The position numbers were made by a program, and so were the translations under genes. Positions 40,496-55,400 of a stretch of 64,000 nt of DNA are shown in pieces. This stretch comes from Pseudomonas sp. AKS31 (lineage in GTDB: Bacteria; Pseudomonadota; Gammaproteobacteria; Pseudomonadales; Pseudomonadaceae), in assembly GCF_023634765.1 (NCBI RefSeq), contig NZ_JAMLFX010000002.1, forward strand, positions 202,544-266,543, written 5' to 3'. The stretch's first letter is position 1; each line of letters starts with the position of its first letter. Under the pieces are notes generated by a model. The model was not told the DNA's origin, did no database searches, and worked only from the letters and a program-made list of their open reading frames with translations.

Positions 40496-43400
40496 ACGTG
40501 ATCGAACTGTTGGCCACATTGAAGGCTAAAGACATCCAACTGGCGGTCACCGATGATCAGCTGCTGGTGAACGGCAACAAACAGGCGTTGAGCGATCCGG
40601 CGCTGCTGGCTGCGCTACGCGAACACAAACCGGCGCTGATCGAACTGATCAAGGCCGGGCACTACTCGGCGACCAAGGCCGGTCAGGTCGAGGTGCCAGC
40701 CAACGGCATCGCAGCCGACGCCACGCAGATCAACCCGTCGATGCTGACCCTGGTCGAACTGGATCAGACCAGCATCGACCACCTCGTGGCGCAAGTGCCC
40801 GGCGGCGCGGCGAATGTCCAGGACATCTACCCGCTGGCGCCGTTGCAGGAAGGCATTCTTTATCACCACGTCAGTGGCGGCGAAGGCGATCCGTATGTGA
40901 TGCAGTCACAATTCGCCTTTGCCAGCCGCGAACGCTTTCAGGCGTTCGCGCAAGCGTTGCAAACGGTGATCGATCGCCATGACATCCTCCGCACCTCTGT
41001 GCACTGGCAGGGCCTGGATGCCCCGGTGCAGGTGGTCTGGCGCCGCGCCGAGCTGCCAGTGGAAGAGGTCATCGTCCCTGACGCCGACAGCGACGTGCTG
41101 GCGTACCTGCACCAGCGGTTCGACGCCCGACACTTTCGCCTCGAAGTCAGCCGTGCGCCGCTCATGCGTCTGGCCCATGCCTGGGATGACGCCGGGCAAC
41201 GGGTGATTGCGACGCTGCTGTTCCATCACATGGCCCTCGACCACTCGGCCCTCGACGTGGTGCGGCATGAAATGCGCGCCTGCCTCAGCGGGCAGCGCGA
41301 GTTGTTGGGGCGGCCGGTGCCGTTTCGCAATTACGTGGCACAGGCGCGGCTGGGTGTCAGCGAAGCCGAGCATGAGGTGTTTTTCCGCGAGATGCTCAGC
41401 GACATCGATGAGCCGACGTTGCCGTACGGTTTGCAGGATGTGCAGGGTGACGGCAGCGAAATTGCCGAACTGAGCCAGCCGATCGAACCGCTGTTGGGCC
41501 AGCGTTTGCGCGCCCAGGCACGCCAGCTCGGGGTCAGTGCCGCGAGCCTGTTTCACCTCGGTTGGGCGCAGGTGTTGGCCGCGTTGACCGGCAAGCAACA
41601 CGTGGTGTTCGGCACGGTGCTGATGGGGCGCATGCAAGGCGCCGAGGCGGTCGACCGGGCGCTGGGAATTTTCATCAACACCTTGCCGTTGCGGGTGAAT
41701 GTCGACAGCGCTGATGTGCGCGCCGCCGTCAACGCCACCCACGCGCGGCTGACCACGCTGATGCGCCATGAATACGCGCCGCTGGCCCTGGCCCAGCGCT
41801 GCAGCAACGTGGTCGCGCCGACGCCGCTGTTCAGCACGCTGCTCAATTATCGCCACAGCCACAACGTCACCACGGCCAGCGCTGAAACGCTGGCGGCGTG
41901 GGAGGGCATTGCCACCCTGCACTCCGAGGAACGTACCAACTATCCGCTGACCCTGAGCGTCGATGACCTCGGCGACGCGTTCAGTCTGACGTTGCTGGCG
42001 AGCACGCAGATCGACCCGCAGCGGATCTGCGCCTACATGCACTGTGCACTCGAAAACCTGCTGCTGGCACTCGAGCAGGCGCCGCAAACGCCGGTCAATC
42101 AACTGTCGGTTCTGCCGGCCGTGGAGCTTGAGCAAGTGCTGGTCGGCTTCAACGCTACGCACATGAATTTCCCGCCGACCCAGCCCCTGCAACAACGCTT
42201 TGAAGCTCAAGTTGCGCAGCGGCCGGAAGCGCTGGCGGCAGTGTTTGCCGATGCGCAATTGACCTACGCCGAGCTCAACCGTCACGCCAATGCCCTGGCG
42301 CATCATCTGATCGAGCGCGGCGTCAAACCCGATGATCGGGTGGCCATCGTCGCCCGCCGCGGTCTCGATACGCTGATCGGGCTGGTCGCCATTCTCAAGG
42401 CCGGCGCCGCTTACGTGCCGGTCGATCCGGCGCACCCTGCCGAGCGCTTGCACTATCTGCTCAGCGACAGCACTCCGGTTTTGGTCCTCACCCAAACCGA
42501 TCTGCGTGCGCGCTTGCCGGCGCTGGACGTACCGGTGATCGACCTCGACCGTTGTACCTGGCCACTGACCTGCACCTTCGACCCGCAGGTGCCGGGCCTG
42601 ACCGCTTCACACCTCGCGTATGTGATCTACACCTCCGGCTCCACCGGCCTGCCCAAAGGCGTGATGGTCGAGCATCAGACCCTGAACAATCTGGTCGATT
42701 GGCACTGCACGGCCTTCGACCTGTGTGCCGGTCGCCACACCTCAAGCCTCGCCGGTTTCGGGTTCGACGCGATGGCCTGGGAAGTCTGGCCGGCCCTGTG
42801 CGCAGGTGCGACCTTGCACCTGGCGCCGAACCACGATGGCAACGAAGACATCGATGCGCTGCTGGCGTGGTGGTGCGCACAACCGCTGGACGTGAGTTTT
42901 CTGCCGACGCCGGTGGCCGAATACGCTTTCAGCCAGAACCTCGAACACCCGACCCTGCGCACGCTGCTGATCGGCGGCGACCGCTTGCGCCAGTTCAATC
43001 GCAACCAGCATTTCGACGTGATCAACAACTATGGTCCGACGGAGGCCACGGTGGTCGCAACATCGGGTCGAGTCGACAGCGGCGACGCGTTGCACATCGG
43101 TAAACCGGTAAGCAACGCCACGGTGTACTTGCTCGATGAACACCTGCGCCCGGTGCCGTTGGGCGTGGCGGGCGAACTCTACGTCGGCGGCGCCGGCGTC
43201 GCCCGTGGCTATTTGAACCGCCCGCAAATGACTGCCGAGCGCTTTCTGCGTGACCCGTTCAGCCGTTTGCCGAGCGCGCGCATGTACCGCACTGGTGACC
43301 TCGCACGCTGGCGCGAAGACGGTACGCTCGAGTACCTGGGGCGCAACGACGATCAGGTGAAAATCCGTGGCGTGCGAATCGAACTGGGCGAAATCGAAAC

Positions 43401-46400
43401 CTGCCTCAATCAGTTGCCGGGGATTCAGGAAGCCGTGCTGCTGGCCCGTGAAGACCAACCCGGCCAGCCGCGTCTGGTGGCGTACTTCACCGAGCAGGCG
43501 CAGGTCGAAACGCTGCCGGTCGGCGAGCTGCGTGCGCAATTATTGAGCCGCTTGCCGGAGTACATGGTGCCGGTGGCGTTCGTCAAACTCGCCGCGTTGC
43601 CGTTGACCGCCAATGGCAAGGTCGACCGCAAAGCCTTGCCGGCGCCGGAGCTGTCGGCGTTGTTCACCCGCGAATACGCGGCGCCCGAAGGCGAGGTGGA
43701 AAACGCGCTGGCACAGATCTGGGCCGAGGTGCTGCAGGTCGAGCGGGTCGGGCGTCAGGATCACTTTTTCGAACTCGGCGGCCATTCGCTGCTGGCGATG
43801 CGCATGGTTTCGCAAGTGCGGCAACGGCTCGGCGTCGAACTGGCACTGACTGAACTGTTCGCCAACGCCGAACTGGCGGCGGTCGCGGCGGTACTGAGTG
43901 CGGCCGGGCGCTGCACGCAACCGGAGATTGTGCCGGTGCCGCGTGACGGCGCCTTGCCGCTGTCGTTCGCCCAGCAACGCCTGTGGTTTCTGGCGCAAAT
44001 GGAAGGCGCCAACACCGCGTACAACATTCCCGTGGCCCTGCGTTTGCGTGGCCGCCTCGACGACGCTGCGCTTCAGCGTGCACTGGCGCGGATCGTTGCC
44101 CGTCATGAAACCCTGCGCAGCCGTTTCGCCCAGTTCAATGATCAGGCACAGGTGCTGATTGCCCCGGTCGACAGCGGCCTGTTGCTGCGCGTCGAAGACC
44201 TGCGCCAACATTCGCAACCCGAGCAAGCCTTGCAGGCGCTGATTCAGGGCGAAGCGTCCGGGCCGTTCGATTTGCAGGATGACGCGCTGATTCGCGGACG
44301 CCTGGTGCGGCTGGCCGACGATCATCATGTGCTGTTGTTGACCCTGCACCACATCATCTCCGATGGCTGGTCGATGGGCGTGCTGACCCGTGAACTGATG
44401 GCGTTGTATCAGGCGTTCAGCCATGGCCAGCCGGATCCACTGCCGCCGCTGACCCTGCAATACAGCGATTACGCGGTGTGGCAGCGGCGCTGGCTCAGTG
44501 GCGAGGTGTTGCAGCGCCAGAGCGAATACTGGCAGCAGACGCTGGCGGGCGCTCCGGCGCTGTTGACGCTGCCGACTGACCGTGTGCGCCCGGCACAGCA
44601 GGATTACGCCGGCAGCACCGTCGAGGTGGTGCTCGACGAACGCCTGAGCGCCGGGCTCAAGGCCTTGGCCCAGCGTCACGGCGTGACCATGTACATGCTT
44701 ATGCTAGGTGCCTGGGCGAGCCTGTTGAGTCGTTTGTCCGGGCAAGCCGAAGTGATCATCGGTTCGCCGGTGGCCAATCGCACGCGGGCCGAGATCGAAG
44801 GTCTGATCGGCATGTTCGTCAATACTCTGGCCCTGCGTATCGATACCTCGGGCGCGTTGAGCAGCGAAGCGCTGCTGGCGCAGGTCAAAGCGCGAACACT
44901 GCAAGCCCAGGCGCATCAGGATCTGCCGTTCGAACAGGTGGTGGAAATCACCCGGCCTGCGCGAAGCATGGCGCACAGCCCGTTGTTCCAGGCCATGTTC
45001 AGTTGGGACAGTGGCCACGGTGCCAGCCTGAGTCTCGGCGAGCTGACGCTGCAAAGCGTTGCCGAACCCAGCCACTTTGCCAAATTCGATCTGTCACTGA
45101 CGCTGGCAGAGGCGCCGGACGGGATTCGAGGTGTGCTGGAGTACGCCATTGCCTTGTTCGATGAGTCGACCATTCAACGTTACGTCGGCTACTTCCGGTG
45201 CCTGTTGCAGGCGATGGTCAGCAATGATCAAGCGGTGTTGGAGCAGGTGACGTTGTTGGCCGACGACGAGCGTCAGCACTTGCTGGTTGATCTGAACGCC
45301 ACCGCTGTCACCCACGATCTTGAGCAGACCGTTCATGGCCGCTTCGAGACGCAGGTGTTGCGCACGCCAGACGCGGATGCCGTGGTGGCCGGTGAGTTGC
45401 GTTTGAGTTACGCCGAGTTGAACCGTCGCGCCAACCAGCTCGCCCATCACCTGCGCCAGTGCGGTGTGGACAGTGATGCGCGGGTGGCGATCTGCGTCGA
45501 GCGCGGGCCGGAGTTGCTGGTCGGTCTGCTGGCGATTCTCAAGGCCGGCGGCGCTTATGTGCCGCTCGATCCGGGTTATCCCGCCGAACGTCTGGCCTAC
45601 ATGCTTGAGGACAGCGCGCCCGTGACGGTGCTGGTGCATGCGCCGACGCGTGCGCTGATCGGCAAGTGGGCCGGCGTGCGGGTCGATTTCGACGAGTGCA
45701 ACTGGCAAGACCTTGCGCAGAGCAATCCGCAGGTGCCAGGCCTGAGCGCGGCAAATCTGGCCTATGTGATTTACACCTCCGGCTCCACCGGCAAGCCGAA
45801 AGGCGTGATGGTCGAGCACCGCAACCTGGGCAATCTGCTGCACTGGAGCGCCAGCCTATGCCCACTTTCAACCGGCGCCGCGCTGCTGCAGAAAACCCCG
45901 TTCAGTTTCGACGCCTCGGTGTGGGAGCTGTTCTGGCCGTTGAGTTGCGGCATGCGTCTGGTCCTCGCAGGCCCGGACGACCACCGCGATCCGGCCGCGC
46001 TGGTGCAGCTGATTCGTGAGCAACAGGTCAATGTCATCCAGTTCGTACCGGCGCTGTTGCAGCAATTCCTTGAAGTGGAAGAAGTATGTGAATGCAGCAG
46101 CCTGACCGATGTGTTCTGTGGCGGCGGTGAGCTGACGGCTGCGTTGGTGCGCAGCGTCCGCGAGCGTCTGCCGCAGGTGCGCCTGCACAACGTTTATGGC
46201 CCGACCGAAGCCACCGTCGACAGCACCGTGTGGACGCTGGAGCCTCATTCGCCGGTACCGCAAGGCGCGCCACCGATTGGCAAACCGCTGTGCAATACCC
46301 GCGTGTATATCCTTGACGCTCACCAGCAACCGACGCCGCTGGGTGTGGTCGGCGAGATGTATCTGGGTGGCGTGCAAGTGACGCGGGGTTATCTGAATCG

Positions 46401-49400
46401 GCCTGAGCTGACGGCCGAACGCTTCCTCGACGATCCGTTCAGTGATCAGCCTGGCGCGCGTATGTACCGCACCGGCGACGTCGTACGCTATCTCGCCGAT
46501 GGCAATATCGAGTACCTGGGGCGCAACGACGATCAGGTCAAGATCCGTGGTTTGCGTATCGAACTGGGCGAGATTCAGGCGCATCTGGCGCAGGTCGACG
46601 GTGTGCGCGAAGCGGCCGTGCTGGCCCGTGAAGACGTGCCGGGCGATCAGCGGCTGGTGGCGTATTACAGCGGCGAGCTACTGGAAACAGATCAGCTACG
46701 CAGTCAATTACTCACACATCTGCCGGATTACATGGTGCCTGCCGTGTTTGTGCATGTGCAGGCCTTGCCGCTGAGTCCCAACGGTAAACTGGATCGCCAG
46801 GCCTTGCCGGCTCCCGACCAGTCGGCGCTACTGACCCGCGAGTACGAAGCCCCGATCGGTGAAGTCGAAACCGTCATAGCCGGTCTCTGGGCCGAGCTGC
46901 TTAAGGTCGAGCGAGTAGGGCGCTTTGATCATTTCTTCGAACTGGGCGGCCACTCGTTGATGGCGGTCAATCTGGTGGCGCGCATGCGTCGGGCCGGTCT
47001 GTCGGCGGATACTCGTGTGCTGTTCGGCCAGCCGACCTTGGCCGCGCTCGCAGCGGCAGTGGGTGGAGAACCCGAAGCGGCGGTGCCGGCGAATCTTGTT
47101 CCGGCGGACTGCACGCGCATCACGCCTGATTTGTTGCCACTGGTGGCGCTGGACCAAACGACGATTGACCGCATCGTCGCGAGTGTCCCCGGCGGTGCGC
47201 GCAACGTGCAGGACATCTACCCGCTGGCGCCGTTGCAGACCGGCATCCTGTTCCATCACCTGTCGGCCGCGCAGGGCGATCCGTATGTGCTGCAGGCGCA
47301 GTTTGCCTTTGCTGACGAACAGCGTTTGCAGGTATTCACCGATGCACTGCAACGGGTGATCGAACGCCATGACATTCTGCGCACTTCGCTGTTCTGGGAG
47401 GGGCTGGATGAGCCGGTGCAAGTGGTCTGGCGTGAGGCTTCGCTGAGCTGCGAGGCATTGCAGCTGGACGGCGAAGCGGGTGATGCGCTGAGCCAGTTGC
47501 GGCGCCGCTTCACCATCGATAACTACCGCATGCCCGTCACCGAGGCGCCGCTGATGCGCGTGGTGTACAGCCGCGATGAGCCCCATCAACGCATCGTGGC
47601 GTTGCTGCTGTTCCATCACCTGGTGATGGATCACGTGGCGCTGGAGGTGTTGCAGCACGAGATGCAGGCGTTCCTGCTCGGCAACGCCGGACAACTGAGC
47701 GAGCCAGTGCCGTACCGCAATTACGTGGCGCACACCCGTTGCGGCCTGACCGAGCACGAGCACGCCAGTTTCTTCGGCGAGATGCTCGGCGCTGTTGATG
47801 AGCCGACCTTGCCCTACGGGCACAATCTGGCCAGCGACGGCCCCGCACAAGAGGCGCAACTGGACCTGGAAAGCGCACTGAGCCACAGCGTACGTCAGCA
47901 GGCTCGGCGCCTGGGTGTCAGCGCCGCCAGCTTGATGCACCTCGCCTGGGCGCAGGTGCTGGGGCAATTGTCTGGACGCGACGCCGTCGTATTCGGCACG
48001 GTGTTGCTCGGCAGATTGCAGGGCGGTGAAGGGTCGGAGCGCGCGCTCGGTGTGTTCATCAACACCTTGCCGCTGTGCATTGAACTCCGTGCACACAGCG
48101 TCAAAGGGGCGGCGCTGGCTACCCATGAACGCCTGAGTCAGTTGCTGGTCCATGAACATGCGCAACTGGCGCAGGTGCAACAGTGCAGCGCCATGCCCTC
48201 GGGTACGCCGCTGTTCAGCACGCTGCTCAACTATCGTCACAGCGCTCCGGTCGGGCCGATATCCGCCGAGGTGCAAGCGGCGTGGCAGGGCATGCAACTG
48301 CTCGATGCCGAGGAACACACCAACTATCGCCTGACCCTCAGCGTTGATGATCTCGGTGAAGACTTCCGCCTCAAGGTATTGGCCGGGGCTGGCATGGATG
48401 CGCAGCGTATCTGCGGGTACATGCAGGGGGCGTTGAGTACTTTGCTGGATGCGCTGGAGCACACGCCGCACGCGGGGTTTGACCGGTTGTCGATCCTGCC
48501 GGCGACAGAACGTCAGCAGTTGCTGGTGGATTTCAATTCGACCGAGGCCGTTTTCCCGCGTGGGCTGACGATTGCCCAGCGCTTCGAGTCGCAGGTTGCC
48601 GAGCGTCCGCAGGCTATTGCAGCGGTGTTTGCCGGGCAGCCACTGACTTACTTGCAGCTCAATCGACAGGCCAATGCCCTGGCTCATCACTTGATCGCCA
48701 TGGGGGTGAAAGCCGACGACCGTGTGGCCATCGTCGCCCGCCGGGGGCTGGATACATTGGTCGGGCTGGTCGCCATCCTCAAGGCAGGCGCTGGTTATGT
48801 GCCGATTGATCCGGCGCATCCCGCCGAGCGGATCCGTTATTTGCTCAGCGACAGCGCACCGGTCGCGGTGCTCACGCAAAGCGATCTGCACCAGAGACTG
48901 CCGCTGTTGAGCGTGCCAGTGATCGATGTCGACCTGTGTGCATGGCCGGCGCAGGCGCAGCACAACCCTGCGGTGCCGGGCCTGACCGCTGCGCATCTGG
49001 CGTACGTGATCTACACCTCCGGTTCGACCGGCCTGCCCAAAGGGGTCATGGTCGAGCATCAGACGCTGTCGAACCTGGTCGACTGGCACTGTGAGGCATT
49101 CAACCTGCGCGCCGGCAGCCACACCTCAAGCCTTGCCGGGTTTGGCTTCGATGCGATGGCGTGGGAAGTCTGGCCGGCCCTGTGTGTGGGCGCGACCGTG
49201 TTTCTGGCACCCACTCACGACGGCGCGGAAGACGTCGATGGCTTGCTCGACTGGTGGCGCGCGCAACCTCTGGATGTGAGCTTTTTGCCGACGCCGGTCG
49301 CTGAGTACGCATTCAGTCAAAACCTTGATCATCCGACCGTGCACACCCTGCTGATCGGTGGCGATCGCTTGCGTCAGTTCAGCCGCGACCAGCGCTTCGC

Positions 49401-52400
49401 GGTGATCAACAACTACGGCCCGACCGAGGCCACTGTGGTCGCCACGTCGGGCCGCATTGAAGTCGGTGAGGCGTTGCACATCGGCAAACCGGTGGCGAAC
49501 GCGGCGGTTTACCTGCTCGATGAGCAGCAACGGCCGGTTCCAATGGGCGTGATGGGCGAGTTGTACGTCGGTGGCGCGGGGGTGGCCCGGGGTTATCTGA
49601 ACCGCGCCGACCTGACCGCCGAGCGCTTCCTGCACGACCCGTTCAGCCGCACGCCGAATGCGCGTATGTACCGCACCGGTGACCTTGCCCGCTGGCGCGA
49701 CGACGGCTCGCTTGAGTATCTGGGGCGTAACGACGACCAGGTAAAAATTCGCGGCATGCGCATTGAACTCGGTGAAATCGAAACCCGCCTCAATCAGCTT
49801 CCCGGTGTCAACGAAGCGGTGCTGCTGGCCCGCGAGGACCAACCCGGCCAGCCGCGCCTGGTGGCCTATTTCACCGAACAGGCGGGGGCTGAGCCGCTGG
49901 AGCTGGGCGAGTTGCGCGCACAGCTGCTGACGCAGTTGCCGGACTACATGGTGCCGGCCGCGTTTGTCCGGCTTGAGGCTTTGCCGCTGACTGCCAATGG
50001 CAAGGTTGACCGCAAGGCGTTGCCGAAACCTGATCTGGCCGCGCTGCCGACCCGCGAATATGCGGTGCCCCAAGGCGAGCTGGAAATCGCGTTGGCGCAG
50101 ATCTGGGCCGAGGTGCTGCAAGTCGAGCAGGTCGGCCGTCACGATCACTTCTTCGAACTCGGCGGCCATTCGCTGTTGGCGATGCGCATGGTCTCGCTGA
50201 TCCGTCAGCGCCTCGGCGTCGAACTGGCGTTGAGTGATCTGTTTGCCGATGCGCAACTGAGCGCAGTCGCTGAAGTATTGAATCGTGCCGGGCGCAGCGC
50301 GTTACCGGAGATCTTGCCGGCACCGCGTGATCAGGCGCTGCCGATGTCTTTCGCCCAGCAACGTCTGTGGTTCCTCGCGCAAATGGCGGGTGGCAACTCG
50401 GCGTACAACATTCCTCTCGGCCTGCGCCTGCGCGGCCACCTCGACGTCGATGCCCTGCAATCGGCGCTGGCGCGGATCGTCGCCCGCCACGAAACCCTGC
50501 GCAGCCGTTTCATCCGCCTCGACGACAGCGCACAGGTGTCGATTGCCCCGGTCGATAACGGTTGGCTGCTGCGCGTAGAAGATCTGCGCCAACAGCCGCA
50601 GGCCGAGCACACCTTGCAAATATTGATGGCGCAGGAAGCCTCGACAGCGTTTGATCTGCAGAATGATTCGCTGATTCGTGGGCGACTGGTGCGCTTGGCC
50701 GACGATCACCATGTGCTGTTACTGACCGTGCACCACATTGTCGCTGACGGCTGGTCGATGGGCGTGCTGACGGCTGAATTGATGGCGTTGTATCAGGCCT
50801 TCAGCCAGGGACAGTCTGACCCGTTGCCAGTCCTGACGTTGCAATACGGCGACTATGCCGTGTGGCAACGGCGTTGGCTCAGCGGAGAGGTGCTGCAGCG
50901 GCAAAGCGAGTACTGGCAGCAAACCCTCGAAGGTGCGCCGGCCTTGTTGACGCTGCCCACCGATCGCCCGCGACCGGCCCAACAGGATTACACCGGCGGC
51001 AACGTCGAAGTGCTGCTGGACCAGCGTTTGAGTGCGGCGCTCAAGGCCTTGAGCCAACGTCACGGCGTGACCCTGTTCATGACCGTGATGAGCGCCTGGG
51101 CGTTGCTGATGAGTCGACTGTCCGGGCAAACCGATGTGGTGATCGGCGCGCCGGTGGCCAACCGCAGCCGCGCTGAAGTCGAAGGCTTGATTGGCATGTT
51201 CGTCAATACGCTCGCCGTGCGCATCGACACCTCGGGCGCACCGAGCGTCGAAGCGCTGCTGGCAAGGGTCAAGGCGCGGACACTTGAGGCGCAGGCGCAT
51301 CAGGATCTGCCGTTCGAGCAGGTAGTGGAAATCACCCGGCCGGTGCGCAGCCTGGCTCATAGCCCGCTGTTCCAGACCACGCTGAGCTGGGACAGCAGCG
51401 TCGGCCCGCAACTGGCGCTGGGCGAGCTGACACTGGAGGGCGTCGCCGGGCCGGGCGAGGTCGCCAAGTTTGACCTGACGCTGACACTGGGCGAAGTCAA
51501 CGGAGTGATTCGCGGCTCGCTGAACTACGCCACGGCGCTGTTCGATGCGCTGACGATCAAGCGCTATATCGGCTACTTCGAGCGTCTGCTCGAAGCGATG
51601 ATCAGCGGTGAGCAAACGGTACTGGAGCAGGTGCCGCTGCTGGCGACGGACGAGCTTCAGCACTTGCTGCACGACTTCAACGCCACTGCGCGTGACTACC
51701 CGCAAACGCTGACCGTGCACGGCATTTTCCAACAGCAGGCTGCGGCGCATCCCAAAGCTGTGGCAGCGGTGCATGGCGCACATTCACTGAGCTACTTTGA
51801 GCTGAACGCCCAAGCCAACCGCCTGGCCCATCACCTGATCGCTCACGGCGTGCAGCCGGGTGACCACGTGGCGATCCTGCTGCCACGTTCGCTGGAGTTG
51901 CTGGTGGCGCAACTGGCTGTTGCCAAATGCGCGGCGGCCTATGTGCCGCTGGACATCAATGCACCTGGCGAGCGCCAGGCGTTCATGGTCGAGGATTGCC
52001 GGGCGGTGGCGCTGCTGACCCTCAGCAGCGAAGTCATCGACTACGTCGCACCGCGCATCGATCTGGACACGCTGACCCTCAACGGCCAGCCGACGCATAA
52101 CCCGAACCTTGTGCAGTCTTCCGAGGCGCTGGCGTACATCATGTACACCTCCGGCTCTACCGGCACGCCGAAAGGAGTGATGGTGCCGCACCGCGGCATC
52201 GGCCGCTTGGTGCTCAACAACGGTTACGCCGATTTCAATGCACAGGATCGTGTGGTCTTCGCTTCGAACCCGGCGTTCGATGCGAGCACCATGGACATCT
52301 GGGGGCCGCTGCTCAATGGCGGTCGTGTGGTGATCATCGACCATCAAACCTTGCTCGATCCGAATGCCTTCGGCCGTGAACTGAACGCCAGTGGCGCGAC

Positions 52401-55400
52401 GATCCTGTTCGTCACCACTGCGCTGTTCAATCAATACGTGCAACTGATTCCGCAGTCACTCAAGGGCCTGCGGATTCTGCTGTGTGGCGGTGAACGTGGT
52501 GATCCAGCGGCGTTCCGTCGCCTGTTGGCCGAGGCCCCGGCATTGCGCATCGTGCACTGCTACGGTCCGACCGAAACCACCACCTACGCCACAACCTTTG
52601 AAGTGCGCGAAGTGGCGGAAAACGCCGAGAGCGTGCCGATTGGCGGGCCGATCGCTAACACGCAGGTTTACGTGCTCGATGCGTATCAGCAACCGGTGCC
52701 GATGGGCGTGACCGGCGAGCTGTACATCGGCGGGCAGGGCGTGGCGCTGGGTTATCTGAACCGGCCAGATCTGACTGCCGAGAAATTCCTCTGCGATCCG
52801 TTCAGCGAGATGCCGGGCGCGTTGCTTTACCGCACCGGTGACCTCGCGCGCTGGCTGGCGTCGGGACAACTCGATTGCATCGGTCGCAACGACGATCAGG
52901 TGAAGATTCGTGGTTTCCGCATCGAGCTGGGGGAAATCGAAAATCGTCTGCTGAATTGCCCGGGGATCAGGGAAGCTGTGGTGCTGGCGCGCCGCGACGC
53001 TCAGGACGCTACGCGTCTGGTGGCGTATTACACGGCGCACGATGGCGTCTTGGACAGCGCTGAACTGCACGCTCAGTTGCACGCACGACTGCCGGAATAC
53101 ATGCTGCCCTCTGCGTGGGTGCAACTCGATGTATTACCACTGAACAACAACGGCAAGGTCGACCGCAAGGCGCTGCCGGCACCGACGCAGGAAACGCTGC
53201 TCAGTCGGGTCTACGAGGCGCCGGCCAATTCACTGGAAATCAGCCTCGCACAGGTCTGGGCCGAGGTGTTGCAGGTCGAACAGGTCGGCCGCCACGACAA
53301 TTTCTTCGAACTCGGCGGCCATTCATTGCTGGCCATGCGCATGCTGTCCCAGGTGCGAGAGCAATTGGACGTGGAGCTGGCGCTGGCCGATCTGTTTGCC
53401 AACCCGGAACTGGCGGCGGTCGCCGAGGTGTTAAGTCAGGCCGAACGCAGCAGCTTGCCGGCGATTCTGCCGGCGCCGCGCGATCAGGCGCTGCCGTTGT
53501 CGTTCGCCCAGCAGCGCTTGTGGTTCCTGGCGCAGATGGACGGCGGCAATACTGCCTACAACATTCCTTTGGGCCTGCACCTGCGGGGTCGACTTGACGC
53601 CGTGGCCCTGCAACGGGCATTGGCGCGGATCGTCGAGCGGCACGAAACCCTGCGCAGCCGTTTCGCGCAATTGAACGATCAAGCGCAGGTGCTGATTGCC
53701 CCTGTCGACAGTGGCCTGCCGCTGATTGCGGAAGACTGGCGGCAACAGCCGCAGACCGATGAGACCTTGCGCGCGCTGATCGAAACTGAAGCGCGCGGAC
53801 CGTTCAATCTGCAGTACGGTCCGTTGATTCGCGGACGACTGGTGCAACTGGCCGATGAGCACCATGTGCTGTTGCTGACGATGCACCACATCATCTCCGA
53901 CGGCTGGTCGATGGGCGTGCTGACCCGCGAACTGATGGCGCTGTATCAGGCGTTCAGCCGTGGCGAGGACGATCCGCTGCCACCGCTGGCCTTGCAATAC
54001 ACCGACTACGCGGTATGGCAACGGCGCTGGCTGAGCGGCGAGGTGTTGCAGCGCCAGAGTGATTACTGGCAGCAGACGCTGGCGGGCGCGCCGGCCTTGT
54101 TGAGTCTGCCGACCGACCGTCCGCGTCCGGCGCAACAGGATCACCACGGCGGCAGTGTCGAGATCGTGCTGGACGAGCAGACCAGCGCCGGTCTCAAGAC
54201 GCTGTGTCAGCGTCACGCCGTGACGCCGTACATGGTGATCATGAGCGCCTGGGCGATGTTGCTGACTCGCCTGTCCGGACAGTCCGATGTGATCATCGGC
54301 TCGCCAGTGGCCAACCGTACCCGCGCGGAGATCGAAGGGCTGATCGGCATGTTCGTCAACACCCTGGCGCTGCGCATCGATACCTCGGGCGATCTGACGG
54401 GGGCAGCGTTGTTGGCGCGGGTCAAAGCGCAGACGCTGGCCGCGCAGGCGCATCAGGATCTGCCGTTTGAACACGTGGTGGAAATCACCCGGCCGCTGCG
54501 CAGCCTTTCCCACACACCGTTGTTCCAGACCCTGGTGAGTTGGGACAGCAGCGTGGCGCCGGCCCTGGCACTGGACGGTCTCACGCTGGAAGGCGTGGCC
54601 GGGGAAAATCATTTTGTGAAGTTCGACCTGTCGCTGAGTCTGGGCGAAAGCGAGCACGGGGTTCGCGGCTCGCTGCGCTACGCCACTGCGCTGTTCGACG
54701 AATCAACCGTGCGGCGTTTTGTCGGTTACTTGCAGCGCTTGCTGGTGGCGCTGGTCATTGATGATCAAGCGGTGTTGGCGCAGGTCAATCTGCTGGCGGC
54801 GGATGAGCAGCAGCGTGTGCTTGACGATTTCAACGCGACGGCGCTTGATTGCCCGGTCGAGCAACCTATCCAGAGCCTGTTCGAAGCGCAGGTGCAGCGT
54901 CAGCCGGACGCCATCGCAGTGCAGTCGGGCGAACACAGCCTGACCTATCGTGAACTGAATGCCCGTGCCAACCGCCTCGCGCATCACCTGCGCGAGCAGG
55001 GCGTGGGGCCGGATGCGCGGGTGGCGCTGTGCGTCGAGCGTGGACTCGATCTGGTGGTGGGGCTGCTCGGCATTCTCAAGGCCGGTGGTGCTTACGTGCC
55101 GCTGGATCCGGCTTATCCGGTGGAGCGCCTGGACTTTATGCTCAGGGATTGCGCGCCGGTGGCGGTGCTGGTGCAGACGGCGACTCGATCGCTGTTTGCC
55201 GGTAGCGACGTGGCAGTGATCGACTTCGACCAATGCAACTGGCACGACCAGTCAGAAAACGATCCGCAGGTGTCTGGCCTGAGTCCTTCGAATCTGGCGT
55301 ACATGATCTACACCTCGGGCTCGACCGGTACACCGAAGGGCGTAATGCTCGAACACCGTGGCCTGTGCAATCTGGTGCATTGGGGTTCGCAGATTTGCCC

